From Nocardioides litoris (GTDB lineage: Bacteria > Actinomycetota > Actinomycetes > Propionibacteriales > Nocardioidaceae): DNA of 64,000 nucleotides. The position numbers and the translations under genes were made by a program. Numbering within the stretch: position 1 is the stretch's first letter; every line of letters starts with the position of its first letter. The stretch lies in the NCBI RefSeq assembly GCF_006346315.1, contig NZ_VDMR01000001.1, forward strand, positions 1,426,001-1,490,000. The letters are read 5' to 3'. This document shows, piece by piece, positions 27,244 through 35,947 of this stretch. The notes below the pieces were generated by a model, which did not search any database, was not told where the DNA came from, and saw only the letters and a list, made by a program, of their open reading frames with translations.

Positions 27244-27734
27244 GGCCGGTGGTCCGGGTCGAGGCGTGCGAGGACGAGGCAGCCCTGGGGGCGGCCGCGG
27301 AGCTCCTCGCCGAGTACCGCGGTCACTACGCCGCCGACCCGGCCGCCCCGCGCGCCGTCCTCGACTGGCTGGTCGAGGTGGTCGGCTCCGGGATGCTCGC
27401 GGTGGTCGTGGCGCGGGACGACGAACCGGGGGAGCCGGGTCCGGTCGGGTTGGCCACGACCCACGTCGTGCCCGCGACGCTCGCCCTCGGCCGGTCCTGG
27501 CAGCTGCGCGACCTGTACGTGCGACCGTCGGCCCGCCGGCGCGGGGTGGCGGGCGCTCTCGTCGCCGCCGTGCGGACGGCGGCCGAGGAGGCCGGAGCGA
27601 CGCGGCTGTCCCTGGTCACCGAGGACGACAACCAGGCGGCTCTGCGCCTCTACGCGCACCTCGGGTTCGCGCCGGTCGAGGGACTGACCAGCCTCGGCGT
27701 CGACCTGCGCCCCTCGTCGTCCACCTGGGCCTGA
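27240..27734 (+). CDS. GNAT-family N-acetyltransferase
   Basis: 164 residues. The acetyl-CoA pyrophosphate loop is RRRGVAGALV (R/Q-x-x-G-x-G/A form), preceded by LRDLYVRPSA, and the C-terminal LVTEDDNQAALRLYAHLGF is the usual GNAT ending. The acceptor substrate is unknown. GTG at 27240 overlaps the yjbQ stop; GTG at 27249 is an alternative. Last gene of the thiamine-linked operon and immediately upstream of an SOS box that drives the next unit. Confidence 0.82.
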   Translation: MRPVVRVEACEDEAALGAAAELLAEYRGHYAADPAAPRAVLDWLVEVVGSGMLAVVVARDDEPGEPGPVGLATTHVVPATLALGRSWQLRDLYVRPSARRRGVAGALVAAVRTAAEEAGATRLSLVTEDDNQAALRLYAHLGFAPVEGLTSLGVDLRPSSSTWA

Positions 27735-27746
27735 CGGGCCTGGCGG

Positions 27747-27775
27747 TCGAACACGTGTTCGATTACGATGGGCTC
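27747..27775 (+). promoter_or_regulatory. LexA (SOS) box and leaderless promoter
   Basis: TCGAACACGTGTTCGA (27747-27762) is a perfect 16-bp palindrome that fits the Gram-positive/actinobacterial SOS box CGAAC-N4-GTTCG exactly. Two bases on, TACGAT (27764-27769) is the -10 box, six bases before the ATG at 27776. LexA bound here would cover the -35 to -10 interval. Confidence 0.85.
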
Positions 27776-27853
27776 ATGGCCGCTCTTCCCCCTGGGCTCG
27801 ACGAGACCGCCGTGCTCGCGGGTGCGCGGGCACGGGTCGAGGTGGTCGCGTGA
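27776..27853 (+). CDS. 25-residue SOS-controlled small protein or leader peptide
   Basis: The peptide begins MAALPPGLDETAVLAGARA and ends RVEVVA; it has no signal or membrane segment and could form one short helix. Its ATG is exactly where the SOS-regulated mRNA should start, and its stop overlaps the next gene's GTG by four bases, so ribosomes finishing here can restart there. I do not recognise it. It may be a real small protein or only a translational starter for the gene behind it. Confidence 0.6.
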   Translation: MAALPPGLDETAVLAGARARVEVVA

Positions 27854-28221
27854 CGGCCGGGTACGCCCCGCCGGGGTGGCCCGCGGGGGTCCGTCCGCCC
27901 GACACCCCCGAGTGGGAGCGCACCGCCGAGGCGTGGCTGCTCGACCTGTGCCCGCCGGAGTACCGCGGCTACGCACCGCTGCGTCGGCACCGCGCGCTGC
28001 TGGCCCGGTTCGCCGTGTTGCACGTCGAGGGCATGCAGGCTGCGGTCAAGCGGGGGCTCAGCGAGGCTCGCGGGGCGCTGCGCGACGTCGCCCCGCCCGA
28101 CGTGGTCGGTGCCGCCGTGGCGACCTGGCTCACCGAGGACGCCCGGCTGCTCGGCGTACGACGGGAGGTCGGGCTGGTCGAGGACGCGTTGCGCGGCCGC
28201 CGGTTCCGGGCGCAGCTCTGA
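27850..28221 (+). CDS. SOS-controlled hypothetical protein (123 residues)
   Basis: No catalytic motif is visible. The protein is mostly helical: WERTAEAWLLDLCPPEYRGY, PLRRHRALLARFAVLHVEGM, QAAVKRGLSEARGALRD, then VGAAVATWLTEDARLLGVRREVGLVEDALRGRRF. Its PPEYRGYAPLRRH block and Arg-rich C-terminus look like a conserved actinobacterial hypothetical family. The single Cys is unlikely to be catalytic. GTG start overlaps the 25-residue ORF and has GAGGTGG five bases upstream. Being behind a perfect SOS box, it should rise upon DNA damage; a role in repair or cell-cycle arrest is inference. Confidence 0.75.
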   Translation: MTAGYAPPGWPAGVRPPDTPEWERTAEAWLLDLCPPEYRGYAPLRRHRALLARFAVLHVEGMQAAVKRGLSEARGALRDVAPPDVVGAAVATWLTEDARLLGVRREVGLVEDALRGRRFRAQL

Positions 28222-28246
28222 GGACCCGCCGTGGTCGGATGGGGGC

Positions 28247-28726
28247 GTGACGGAGCCGAGGCTGAGGCAGGCGGTGCGGGCGCTGGTGATCGACGACGAC
28301 GACCACGTGCTCCTGGTGCACTTCGACGCCGAGGGCCGATGGGTGCCGGGCGGGTTCTGGTCGTGCCCCGGTGGCGGGATGGAGCCGGGAGAAGAGCCCG
28401 AGGCCGCGCTGAGGCGCGAGCTGTGGGAGGAGGTCGGCCTGGCCGACCCCGACGTCCAGGGCGCGGTGTGGCGCCTGACCCGCTTCTTCGAGCTGCACGG
28501 CTTCGACGGGCAGACCGACGTGACCTACCTGGTCCGCACACCGCGCTTCGAGCCCCGACCCCAGGTCGACCTCGAGGCGGAGGGGGTCAGCGGGGTGCGC
28601 TGGTTCAGCCCGGCCGAGCTGGCGCAGGGAGCGGTCACCTTCAGCCCACGCGACCTCGAGGACCAGCTCGCCCGGGTGCTCGCCGACGGCGTGCCGGCCG
28701 AGGTCCGCGAGATCCCGGCGATCTGA
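28247..28726 (+). CDS. Nudix hydrolase
   Basis: 159 residues with a perfect Nudix box from GGMEPGEEPEAALRRELWEE onward (G-x5-E-x7-R-E-L-x-E-E-x-G-L), the Mg2+ site that cleaves nucleoside diphosphate-X bonds. The N-terminal VRALVIDDDDHVLLVHFD and the later VSGVRWFSPAEL are the usual flanks. The substrate is not readable. It starts 25 bases after the SOS-regulated gene and may be on the same transcript; a weaker TCGGAT box six bases before its GTG offers an independent start. Confidence 0.9.
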   Translation: MTEPRLRQAVRALVIDDDDHVLLVHFDAEGRWVPGGFWSCPGGGMEPGEEPEAALRRELWEEVGLADPDVQGAVWRLTRFFELHGFDGQTDVTYLVRTPRFEPRPQVDLEAEGVSGVRWFSPAELAQGAVTFSPRDLEDQLARVLADGVPAEVREIPAI

Positions 28727-28739
28727 GCCCGACGACGGG

Positions 28740-29756
28740 TCAGCGCAGCGGGTCGGCCGACCCGAGGCGCCACAGCGCGAGCCCGCGCACCCCGAGCCGC
28801 GCCGCGAGGGCCTGGCGCTTCCGCAGCGACCGTGCGTCGGCCCACCACAGCACCCGTCCACCCGGCAGCCGGGCCGACCACTCGCCGGCCCGCGGGTGCC
28901 ACACCGGCCGGACACCGGCGCGCGCGGCCTGCGCGCGGGCCCGGGCGGGCGTGACGGTCCAGCCGCGCCCGGAGCGGGTCCAGGCGTAGCCGTAGCCGGC
29001 GGTGCCCAGGTCGATCCGGTCGCGCGGCACGACCCGCGCCAGCGTCGCCACGGCCCGCCGTTGCCAGGGCAGGGCGCCCACCGGGCCGGGGCCGGACCAG
29101 CCCGGTCCGTGCTGGTCGTAGGCCATCAGCTCGACGCGGTCGACCACCGCGGCCAGGCCGCGCAGGTCGTAGCCCCGGTCGCGATAGCCCGCCAGCGAGC
29201 CCGACGCGCTGATGTCGATCGTGACCGTCGACCCCGCCGGCAGCGCCGACCGGACGGCCCGGCACAGCGCGACCAGCCCGGCCGCGTCGCCGCGCCGGAC
29301 GAGCTCGAGGTCGACGTCGACCCCGCCCCAGCCGCCGGCCCGCGCCAGCGCACCGAGGCGACGGGCGACCGCGGCGATCCGGTCGGGGTCGGACAGCAGC
29401 CGGTGCAACCGGACGGGGTCGAAGCCGTCGAGCCGGTCGGAGTAGTTGCTCACCAGCAGCGCGGTCCGCAGGCCCAGGGACGAGGCCCGTCGCGCCTGGC
29501 GCACCGCGTCGGGGGCCGGGGCGGTCACGCCGCGGCCGTCGGCCCGGAGCGCCGCGCCCACGACGGTCAGGGTCGAGATCGCCGGGGCGTCCCGGCGGAG
29601 GCGGTCGAGCGGGTAGGAGCCGTAGGCGTACGCCGTCAACGGGAGGACGGTCGGGGCGGACCGGACCGGGGACGAGGCCGGGACCGGTGCCGCCGGCACG
29701 AGCACGGCCGAGCCGAGGACGACCGGGAGCACGAGGGCGAGGAGGCGACGCAGCAC
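28740..29756 (-). CDS. secreted GH18-like glycosidase (YaaH-type)
   Basis: 338 residues with an N-terminal signal peptide (about 1-28, LLALVLPVVLGSAVLVPAAP). The barrel has the GH18 catalytic signature GGVDVDLE at 144-151 with the acid/base E151, preceded by TALLVSNYSD and followed by VELMAYDQHG, GTAGYGYAW and GVRGLALWRLG, the order seen in spore-cortex/peptidoglycan YaaH-like members. It probably acts on cell-wall glycan outside the cell. It lacks the LysM domains of YaaH. The GTG start is chosen to keep the signal peptide at the front and to avoid overlap with the divergent Nudix gene. Confidence 0.85.
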   Translation of the reverse strand: MLRRLLALVLPVVLGSAVLVPAAPVPASSPVRSAPTVLPLTAYAYGSYPLDRLRRDAPAISTLTVVGAALRADGRGVTAPAPDAVRQARRASSLGLRTALLVSNYSDRLDGFDPVRLHRLLSDPDRIAAVARRLGALARAGGWGGVDVDLELVRRGDAAGLVALCRAVRSALPAGSTVTIDISASGSLAGYRDRGYDLRGLAAVVDRVELMAYDQHGPGWSGPGPVGALPWQRRAVATLARVVPRDRIDLGTAGYGYAWTRSGRGWTVTPARARAQAARAGVRPVWHPRAGEWSARLPGGRVLWWADARSLRKRQALAARLGVRGLALWRLGSADPLR

Positions 29757-29796
29757 GCCCGCCAGGGTGGCACGCCGGTGTGGCAGGGTGGCGGAC
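29757..29796. promoter_or_regulatory. divergent promoter pair, GH18 (-) and tandem Nudix (+)
   Basis: Minus strand: CACCCT (29764-29769), seven bases before the GH18 GTG. Plus strand: CAGGGT (29784-29789), seven bases before the Nudix GTG. Both differ from TANNNT only in the first base and give leaderless spacing; the two promoters face away within 40 bases. Confidence 0.35.
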
Positions 29797-30669
29797 GTGC
29801 CGACGTTCGCCTGCGTGGTCCTCGTCGACCCGCGGGGGTGGGTGCTGCTGCAGGAGCGCGACGAGCACGCGCCGATCGATCCCGAGTGCTGGGGCATGTG
29901 CGGCGGGCACGTCGAGCCGGGGGAGGGCCTCGAGGAGGCCGCCCACCGCGAGCTCGAGGAGGAGACCGGCCTGCGGCTCGACCCGGGGGCGCTGCGCCAC
30001 CACGCGACGTACGACGTCTTCCACGAGCACTACGGCTCCGTCGACCCGGTCCACGTGTACGTCGGCGCGGTCGACCTGACCGATGCCGACGTCGAGTGCC
30101 ACGAGGGCCGCCGCATCGTCTTCGTCGACCCCGCCACCGTGCCCAGGCTGCGCCTCACGCACTCCGCCGCCGCCGCGCTGCCCGACCTGCTCGGCAGCGA
30201 GGCCCACCGCGAGCTGCGCTGGCGGGCGCACGGACCCACCACCTACGCCTGCGTGGCCCTCGTCGACGGTCGCGGCCGGGTGCTGCTGCAGGAGCGCGAC
30301 GAGCACGCGCCGGTGGCGCCGGAGACGTGGTCGTTCCCGGGCGGCGGGCTCGAGCCGGGGGAGTCGTACGCCGACGCGGCCCGCCGCGAGCTCGCCGAGG
30401 AGACCGGGGTGGAGCTCGCGCTCGACGACCTGCGCCGCGTCGGCGCGGGCCCGCACGCCGTCGCGGTCTCGGCCGAGGGCCCGGAGGCGAGCTTCGAGGT
30501 CTGGGCCGCGCGCACCGACGTCACCGACGACGAGGTCGAGTGCCGCGAGGGCCGGCAGATGGTCTTCGTCGACCCCGACCACGCGCGGACGCTGCCGCTG
30601 TCCCGGGCCACCGCCGTGGTGCTGCCCGGCTTCCTGACCTCCGACCTCTACCGGGAGCTGACCGCATGA
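29797..30669 (+). CDS. tandem Nudix hydrolase (two complete domains)
   Basis: 290 residues made of two full Nudix domains joined head to tail. Domain 1 (1-145) has G37-H38-V39-E40-P41-G42-E43 ending E55-E56-T57-G58-L59. Domain 2 (146-290) has G183-x5-E189 ending E201-E202-T203-G204-V205. Both keep every metal ligand. The domains also share the phrase VLLQERDEHAP, so they arose by duplication of one gene. Substrates are unknown. ATGA overlap with the SMP-30 gene shows coupled translation. Confidence 0.9.
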   Translation: MPTFACVVLVDPRGWVLLQERDEHAPIDPECWGMCGGHVEPGEGLEEAAHRELEEETGLRLDPGALRHHATYDVFHEHYGSVDPVHVYVGAVDLTDADVECHEGRRIVFVDPATVPRLRLTHSAAAALPDLLGSEAHRELRWRAHGPTTYACVALVDGRGRVLLQERDEHAPVAPETWSFPGGGLEPGESYADAARRELAEETGVELALDDLRRVGAGPHAVAVSAEGPEASFEVWAARTDVTDDEVECREGRQMVFVDPDHARTLPLSRATAVVLPGFLTSDLYRELTA

Positions 30670-31610
30670 CCGCCCACCAGCTGGCCGTCCACCCCGTCCC
30701 CGCCCGCGGCGCCGAGGACGTCGTCGTCGGCCTGTCCGGCCGCGACGAGGGCGCGGTCTTCACCGGCACCGCGGACGGGTCGGTCTTCCGCGTCTCCCAC
30801 GACGGGTCGAGAATCGACCTGGTCGCCACCACCCAGGGCCGCCCGCTCGGCCTCGAGGTCGACCTCGACGGCCGGCTGCTGGTCTGCGACGCCCACCGCG
30901 GGCTGCTGCGCGTCGACACCCGCAGCGGCGGGGTCGAGGCCGTCGCGGGCGAGATCGCCGGCGTGCCCATGAAGTTCTGCAACAACGCCGCCATCGCCTC
31001 CGACGGCACGGTCTGGTTCTCCGACTCCTCGCAGCGGTTCGGCATCGAGAAGTGGAAGGACGACTTCGTCCAGCACACCCGCACCGGCCGACTGTGCCGG
31101 CTCGACCTCGACGGCACGGTCACCGTCGTCCTCGACGGCCTGGCCTTCGCCAACGGTGTCGCCCTGTCCCGTGACGAGAGCTTCGTGTGCGTCGCCGAGA
31201 CCGGCGCCCGCACCGTCGTCCGTCGCTGGCTGACCGGACCCAACGCCGGCATGCGCGACCTGCTGTGCTCCGACCTGCCGGGCTACCCCGACAACATCGC
31301 TCGCGGCAGCGACGGGCTCATCTGGGTGACCATCGCCAGCCCGCGCGACCCCGTCGTGGAGAGGCTCCAGACGGCGCCCATGGCGCTGCGGCGCGCGGCG
31401 ACCCGGCTGCCGGAGCGGCTGCAGCCCGCACCGAAGCGGTCCGTGCACGTCCAGGCCTATGACGACGAGGGCCGCCTGGTGCACGACGTCGACGTCGACG
31501 TCGCGCGCCAGCGCACGGCGTACCACATGGTGACGGGGGTGCGGGAGCACGAGGGCCGGGTCTGGATGGGCAGCCTGCACGAGCCCGCGATCGCCGTCGT
31601 CGACCTGTAG
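30666..31610 (+). CDS. SMP-30/gluconolactonase/strictosidine synthase-like beta-propeller
   Basis: 314 residues forming a six-blade propeller: GRPLGLEVDLDGRLLVCDA, FCNNAAIASDGTVWFSDSS, FANGVALSRDESFVCVAETG and GYPDNIARGSDGLIWVT are repeating blade motifs with the Asn/Asp/Glu residues that bind the central Ca2+ in this superfamily. Closest in style to strictosidine synthase-like N-terminal propellers; a lactonase or esterase activity is possible. No signal peptide, so cytosolic. Confidence 0.87.
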   Translation: MTAHQLAVHPVPARGAEDVVVGLSGRDEGAVFTGTADGSVFRVSHDGSRIDLVATTQGRPLGLEVDLDGRLLVCDAHRGLLRVDTRSGGVEAVAGEIAGVPMKFCNNAAIASDGTVWFSDSSQRFGIEKWKDDFVQHTRTGRLCRLDLDGTVTVVLDGLAFANGVALSRDESFVCVAETGARTVVRRWLTGPNAGMRDLLCSDLPGYPDNIARGSDGLIWVTIASPRDPVVERLQTAPMALRRAATRLPERLQPAPKRSVHVQAYDDEGRLVHDVDVDVARQRTAYHMVTGVREHEGRVWMGSLHEPAIAVVDL

Positions 31611-31615
31611 AAAGG

Positions 31616-31627
31616 TAACCTCGACCC
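31616..31627 (+). promoter_or_regulatory. leaderless promoter of dxs
   Basis: TAACCT at 31616-31621, six bases, then ATG at 31628. The box begins only six bases after the SMP-30 stop codon. Confidence 0.65.
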
Positions 31628-33532
31628 ATGTCCCTGCTCGCGTCGATCACCGGCCCGCGCGACCTCCGAGACCTCGGCGACGACCAGCTCGCCCGGCTCG
31701 CCACAGAGATCCGCGACCTCCTCGTGCGCTCGTGTGCGCGCGCAGGCGGGCACCTCGGACCCAACCTCGGCGTCGTCGAGCTGACGCTCGCGGTGCACCG
31801 GGTCTTCGACTCCCCGCACGACCGGGTCGTCTTCGACACCGGCCACCAGGCCTACGTGCACAAGATGCTCACCGGCCGGGCCGGCGAGTTCGACGGCCTG
31901 CGCACCGAGGGCGGCCTCTCGGGCTACCCGAGCCAGTCCGAGTCGCCCCACGACATCGTCGAGAACTCCCACGCCTCGACCGCGCTGAGCTACGCCGACG
32001 GGCTGGCCAAGGCCTACCGCATCCGGGGCGAGGACCGCCACGTCGTCGCCGTCATCGGCGACGGCGCGCTCACCGGCGGCATGGCCTGGGAGGCGCTCAA
32101 CAACATCGCCGTGGCCCAGGACAGCCGGCTCGTCATCGTCGTCAACGACAACGGCCGCTCCTACACCCCCACCATCGGCGGCCTGGCCACCGCGCTGACC
32201 ACGCTGCGCACCAACCCGCGCTACGAGCAGGTCCTCGACCTGGTCAAGAAGCGCCTGACCTCGGTCAAGGGCGTCGGGCCGGCCGCCTACGACGCGCTGC
32301 ACGCCATGAAGAAGGGCCTCAAGGACGCCCTCGCCCCCCAGGGCCTCTTCGAGGACCTCGGCCTGAAGTACGTCGGCCCCATCGACGGCCACGACCGCGC
32401 GGCCATGGAGCAGGCGCTGGTGCAGGCCAAGCGCTTCGACGGGCCGGTCATCGTGCACGCGATCACCCGCAAGGGCTTCGGGTACGACGCCGCCGAGCGC
32501 CACGAGGCCGACCAGTTCCACTCCCCGGGGGCCTTCGACGTCGCCTCCGGCGAGGAGAAGCCCAAGGGCACGATCTGGACCGACCACTTCGCCGACCACA
32601 TGGTCGCCCTCGGCGCCCGCCGCCCCGACGTCGTCGGCATCACCGCGGCGATGATGCACCCCGTCGGGCTGCACAAGTTCGCCGCCGCCTACCCCGACCG
32701 CACCTTCGACGTCGGCATCGCCGAGCAGCACGCCGCGACCTCGGCGGCCGGGCTCGCGCTCGGCGGGCTGCACCCGGTGGTCGCGGTCTACGCCACGTTC
32801 CTCAACCGCGCCTTCGACCAGGTGCTCATGGACTGCGCCCTGCACCGCACCGGCGTCACCTTCGTCCTCGACCGCTCCGGCGTGACGGGCGACGACGGCG
32901 CCAGCCACAACGGCATGTGGGACATGTCCATCCTCCAGGTCGTGCCCGGGCTGCGCCTCGCCGCGCCCCGCGACGCCACGCGGCTGCGCGAGCTGCTCGA
33001 CGAGGCCGTCGAGGTGGCCGACGCCCCGACGGTGGTGCGCTTCCCCAAGGGCCCGCCGCCGGCCGACGTCCCCGCCATCGGCAAGGCCGGCGGCGCCGAC
33101 GTGCTGGTGCGCCAGGGCGCCTTCGACGTCCTGGTCGTGGCCGTGGGCTCGATGGGCTCGGTCGCGATCGACGTCGCCGAGCGGCTCACCGACCAGGGCA
33201 TCGGCGTCACCGTGGTCGACCCGCGCTGGGTCAAGCCCGTCGACGAGGCCGTCGTCGAGCTCGCCCGCCGCCACCAGCTCGTCGTCAGCGTCGAGGACAA
33301 CGGCGTGGTCGGCGGCTGCGGCTCGGTGCTGCTGCAGACCCTCAACGCTGCCGGCGTCACCACCCCGGTCCGCCTGCACGGCATCCCGCAGGAGTTCCTC
33401 GACCACGCCAAGCGCGCCGCCATCCTCGAGCGCATCGGACTGACCCCCCAGGCACTCGCCCGCGGCATCGTCGAGGACGTCACCGCCCTCGCCGAGGGTG
33501 GCTCGCTGGTCGACCGTGTCGACGCGCCCTAG
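31628..33532 (+). CDS. dxs: 1-deoxy-D-xylulose-5-phosphate synthase
   Basis: 634 residues, the expected length. First and rate-controlling enzyme of the MEP pathway: condenses pyruvate and glyceraldehyde-3-phosphate using thiamine diphosphate. The TPP motif GDGALTGG(14 residues)NNIAV, the transketolase glutamate site [14 protein letters not shown] and the C-terminal domain with [11 protein letters not shown] are all in place. The [14 protein letters not shown] and [13 protein letters not shown] segments are typical. ATG decided by the leaderless promoter. Confidence 0.97.
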   Translation: MSLLASITGPRDLRDLGDDQLARLATEIRDLLVRSCARAGGHLGPNLGVVELTLAVHRVFDSPHDRVVFDTGHQAYVHKMLTGRAGEFDGLRTEGGLSGYPSQSESPHDIVENSHASTALSYADGLAKAYRIRGEDRHVVAVIGDGALTGGMAWEALNNIAVAQDSRLVIVVNDNGRSYTPTIGGLATALTTLRTNPRYEQVLDLVKKRLTSVKGVGPAAYDALHAMKKGLKDALAPQGLFEDLGLKYVGPIDGHDRAAMEQALVQAKRFDGPVIVHAITRKGFGYDAAERHEADQFHSPGAFDVASGEEKPKGTIWTDHFADHMVALGARRPDVVGITAAMMHPVGLHKFAAAYPDRTFDVGIAEQHAATSAAGLALGGLHPVVAVYATFLNRAFDQVLMDCALHRTGVTFVLDRSGVTGDDGASHNGMWDMSILQVVPGLRLAAPRDATRLRELLDEAVEVADAPTVVRFPKGPPPADVPAIGKAGGADVLVRQGAFDVLVVAVGSMGSVAIDVAERLTDQGIGVTVVDPRWVKPVDEAVVELARRHQLVVSVEDNGVVGGCGSVLLQTLNAAGVTTPVRLHGIPQEFLDHAKRAAILERIGLTPQALARGIVEDVTALAEGGSLVDRVDAP

Positions 33533-34976
33533 CGCGCGGCCCACCGCGCCGGCCACCGCGGTCACGGTGGCCACGGTCGTCCTCGCGCTGGCCCTGGCCG
33601 GCTGCGGCGGCGACCCCGAGCCGCGCTCCGACGCCTCACCGAGCGCCGCCGGCGGCACCGCGAGCGCCGCCCCCTCGGCCCCGGCGGGGGAGACGCCGAC
33701 GGTGCCGGCCGACCTGCCCCGGGTCACCGCCGACCTCGCCGCCACCCTCCAGGGCGTCCTCGACCGCCGCGGCGCGGCGGTGCTCGACCGCGACCGGCCC
33801 GGCTTCCTGGCCACGCTGGCCGACGACCCCGACCTGCGCACCGCCGAGGGCGGCTACTTCGACAACCTCGTCCAGCTGCCGCTCTCGCAGGCCGACTACC
33901 GCCTCGAGCCGGCCAGCCTGGTCCGCACCGGCCGCGCCTACTGGGGGGTCGTGGCCGTCACCACCCGCCTCACGCCGTACGACGCCACGCCGGTGCGCAC
34001 GCTCGACCGCTACCGGTTCGTGCCGGCCGCGGGCGGCACGTTCCGGGTCGCCTCGACCACCGACACCCGGTGGGAGGTCGAGCACCCGCAGCTGCGCCAG
34101 CCGTGGGACACCGAGCCAGTGACCGTGGTCGAGGGCGCCGGCGTGCTCGGGGTCTTCGACACTGCCGACCAGCGCCAGCGCGCGGGCATCGTGCGCTCGG
34201 TCGAGCGCGGCATCGTCGACGTCGCGGCCCGGGTCCCGTTCACCGAGTGGGGCTCCCAGGCGGTCGTCTACGCCCTGGCCGACCCGCGCTTCCTCGACAG
34301 CTTCGAGGACGTGCCCGGTGGCGACCCCGAGGCGCTCGACGGCGTGGCGTTCACGGTGCCGTCGGGCACCGACGAGACCTCGGTGGCCGGCACCCGGGTC
34401 GCCCTGAGCCCCGACCTGCTGCCCGCCGCGGCCGCCCGCCGCGTCGACCCCGACCTCGACCGCCTGGTGCGGCACGAGCTGGTCCACGTCGCCATCGGCC
34501 CCCACGACGACACCGCCCCGGTCTGGCTGGGCGAGGGACTGGCCGAGTGGGTCTCGGCCCAGGCCCTGCCGCCCCAGCAGCGCGACGTGCCCGACCGGGC
34601 CGTGGCCCAGGCCCGCCGCGGCGAGCTGCGGACGATGCCCACCGACGAGGCCTTCAACGACGCCGACGCCCCGGTGCACTACGCGCTGGCGTGGTGGGTG
34701 TGCGAGTGGCTGGCCGCCACCTACGGCCCCGACGGCCCCTTCACGCTGCTCAAGGCCTTCGAGCTCAGCCCCGCCGACGCCGACCCGGCCCGGGTCGTGC
34801 GCGACGCGCTCGGGTTCTCCGTCGACCAGCTCGCCCGCCGCGGGGCGTCCTTCCTGGCCCAGGCCTATGCGCCCGCCCCGCCCCCGGCCTCACCGACCGA
34901 CCCGACGGCCCCGACCGCGCCCGCCCCGGGCGAGACGCCGACCACACCCGCGGGCCGCGCCGCCACCTCAGGCTGA
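33516..34976 (+). CDS. lipoprotein with gluzincin-type zinc metallopeptidase domain
   Basis: 486 residues. Signal peptide with lipobox LAGC (Cys near 29) and an Ala/Ser/Pro linker. Residues 60-240 look like an NTF2-like or similar alpha/beta domain. The C-terminal domain holds H320-E-L-V-H324 and a downstream E340-G-L-A-E344-W, the HExxH plus Glu layout of the peptidase MA (gluzincin) clan, so zinc binding is likely. A Pro/Thr-rich tail ends the protein. GTG at 33516 lies inside the 3' end of dxs (17-base overlap); the earlier GTG 33498 would give a slightly longer signal. Substrate unknown. Confidence 0.78.
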   Translation: MSTRPSARPTAPATAVTVATVVLALALAGCGGDPEPRSDASPSAAGGTASAAPSAPAGETPTVPADLPRVTADLAATLQGVLDRRGAAVLDRDRPGFLATLADDPDLRTAEGGYFDNLVQLPLSQADYRLEPASLVRTGRAYWGVVAVTTRLTPYDATPVRTLDRYRFVPAAGGTFRVASTTDTRWEVEHPQLRQPWDTEPVTVVEGAGVLGVFDTADQRQRAGIVRSVERGIVDVAARVPFTEWGSQAVVYALADPRFLDSFEDVPGGDPEALDGVAFTVPSGTDETSVAGTRVALSPDLLPAAAARRVDPDLDRLVRHELVHVAIGPHDDTAPVWLGEGLAEWVSAQALPPQQRDVPDRAVAQARRGELRTMPTDEAFNDADAPVHYALAWWVCEWLAATYGPDGPFTLLKAFELSPADADPARVVRDALGFSVDQLARRGASFLAQAYAPAPPPASPTDPTAPTAPAPGETPTTPAGRAATSG

Positions 34977-34996
34977 GGTGCCCCGGCGCCGGTCAC

Positions 34997-35008
34997 TACG
35001 CTGGCCGG
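34997..35008 (+). promoter_or_regulatory. leaderless promoter of the PAC2 gene
   Basis: TACGCT at 34997-35002, six bases, then ATG at 35009. Confidence 0.6.
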
Positions 35009-35947
35009 ATGGCCACCGAACGCCCCGAGCGTCTCGTCCACATCATCGACGAGGTGCCCGCCCTCGACGAGCTGGACTCCCTGACGATGCTCGTCGCCCT
35101 CGACGGCTTCCTCGACGCGGGCAGCTCCGCCGCCCTCGCCGCCAAGCACCTCGTCGCGGGCTCCGACGGCGGGTCCGTCGTCGCGACGTTCGACGTCGAC
35201 CAGTTCCACGACTACCGCGCCCGGCGACCCGCCGTGTCCTTCCTGCGCGACCACTACACCGCCTACGACGCCCCGCGGCTGGTCGTGCGCCTGCTGCACG
35301 ACGTGGGCGGCACGCCGTACCTGCTGCTGCACGGCCCCGAGCCCGACAACCGCTGGGAGGCCTTCTGCCGCTCGGTGCACGAGGTCGTCGAGCGCCTCGG
35401 CGTGACCCTCGTGGTGAGCATGGGCTCGGTGCCGATGGCCGTGCCGCACACCCGGCCCATCGCGGTCACCCACCACGCCAACGACCCCAGCCTGATCACC
35501 GGGTCCAACCCGTGGCAGGGCGAGCTGCGGGTGCCCAGCAGCGCCCAGGCCCTCCTGGAGATCCGGCTCGGCGAGTGGGGCCGCGACGCCCTCGGGTTCG
35601 TCGCCCACGTGCCGCACTACCTCGCCCAGCTCGACTACCCCCGCGCCTCGGTCGAGCTCCTGGAGCACGTCGAGCGGGCCGGTCGGTTGACCCTCGACCT
35701 CGAGCCGCTGCGGGCCCTGGGCGTGGAGCGCGAGGAGGAGATCACCCGCTACCTCGCCGCCAACAGCGAGGTCGGCGAGGTGGTCGCCGCCCTGGAGCGC
35801 CAGTACGACTCCTTCGCCGAGGCCGAGGCCAACGGGTCGAGCCTGCTCGCCGAGGACCAGCCCATCCCGACCGGCGAGGAGATCGGGCAGCAGTTCGAGC
35901 AGTTCCTGGCCGGGCTCGAGGACGACGAGAGAGGCGACCAGCCGTGA
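35009..35947 (+). CDS. PAC2 family protein
   Basis: 312 residues. The PAC2 fold (a sandwich related to archaeal and eukaryotic proteasome assembly chaperones) is marked by TMLVALDGFLDAGSSAALAAKHL, the VATFDVDQFHDYRARRP strand-loop and GVTLVVSMGSVPMAVPHTRP. The C-terminal 80 residues are helical and acidic, with an end (EDDERGDQP) of the kind seen in actinobacterial members. A link to the proteasome is possible in actinobacteria but not shown. GTGA overlap with tesB. Confidence 0.9.
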   Translation: MATERPERLVHIIDEVPALDELDSLTMLVALDGFLDAGSSAALAAKHLVAGSDGGSVVATFDVDQFHDYRARRPAVSFLRDHYTAYDAPRLVVRLLHDVGGTPYLLLHGPEPDNRWEAFCRSVHEVVERLGVTLVVSMGSVPMAVPHTRPIAVTHHANDPSLITGSNPWQGELRVPSSAQALLEIRLGEWGRDALGFVAHVPHYLAQLDYPRASVELLEHVERAGRLTLDLEPLRALGVEREEEITRYLAANSEVGEVVAALERQYDSFAEAEANGSSLLAEDQPIPTGEEIGQQFEQFLAGLEDDERGDQP

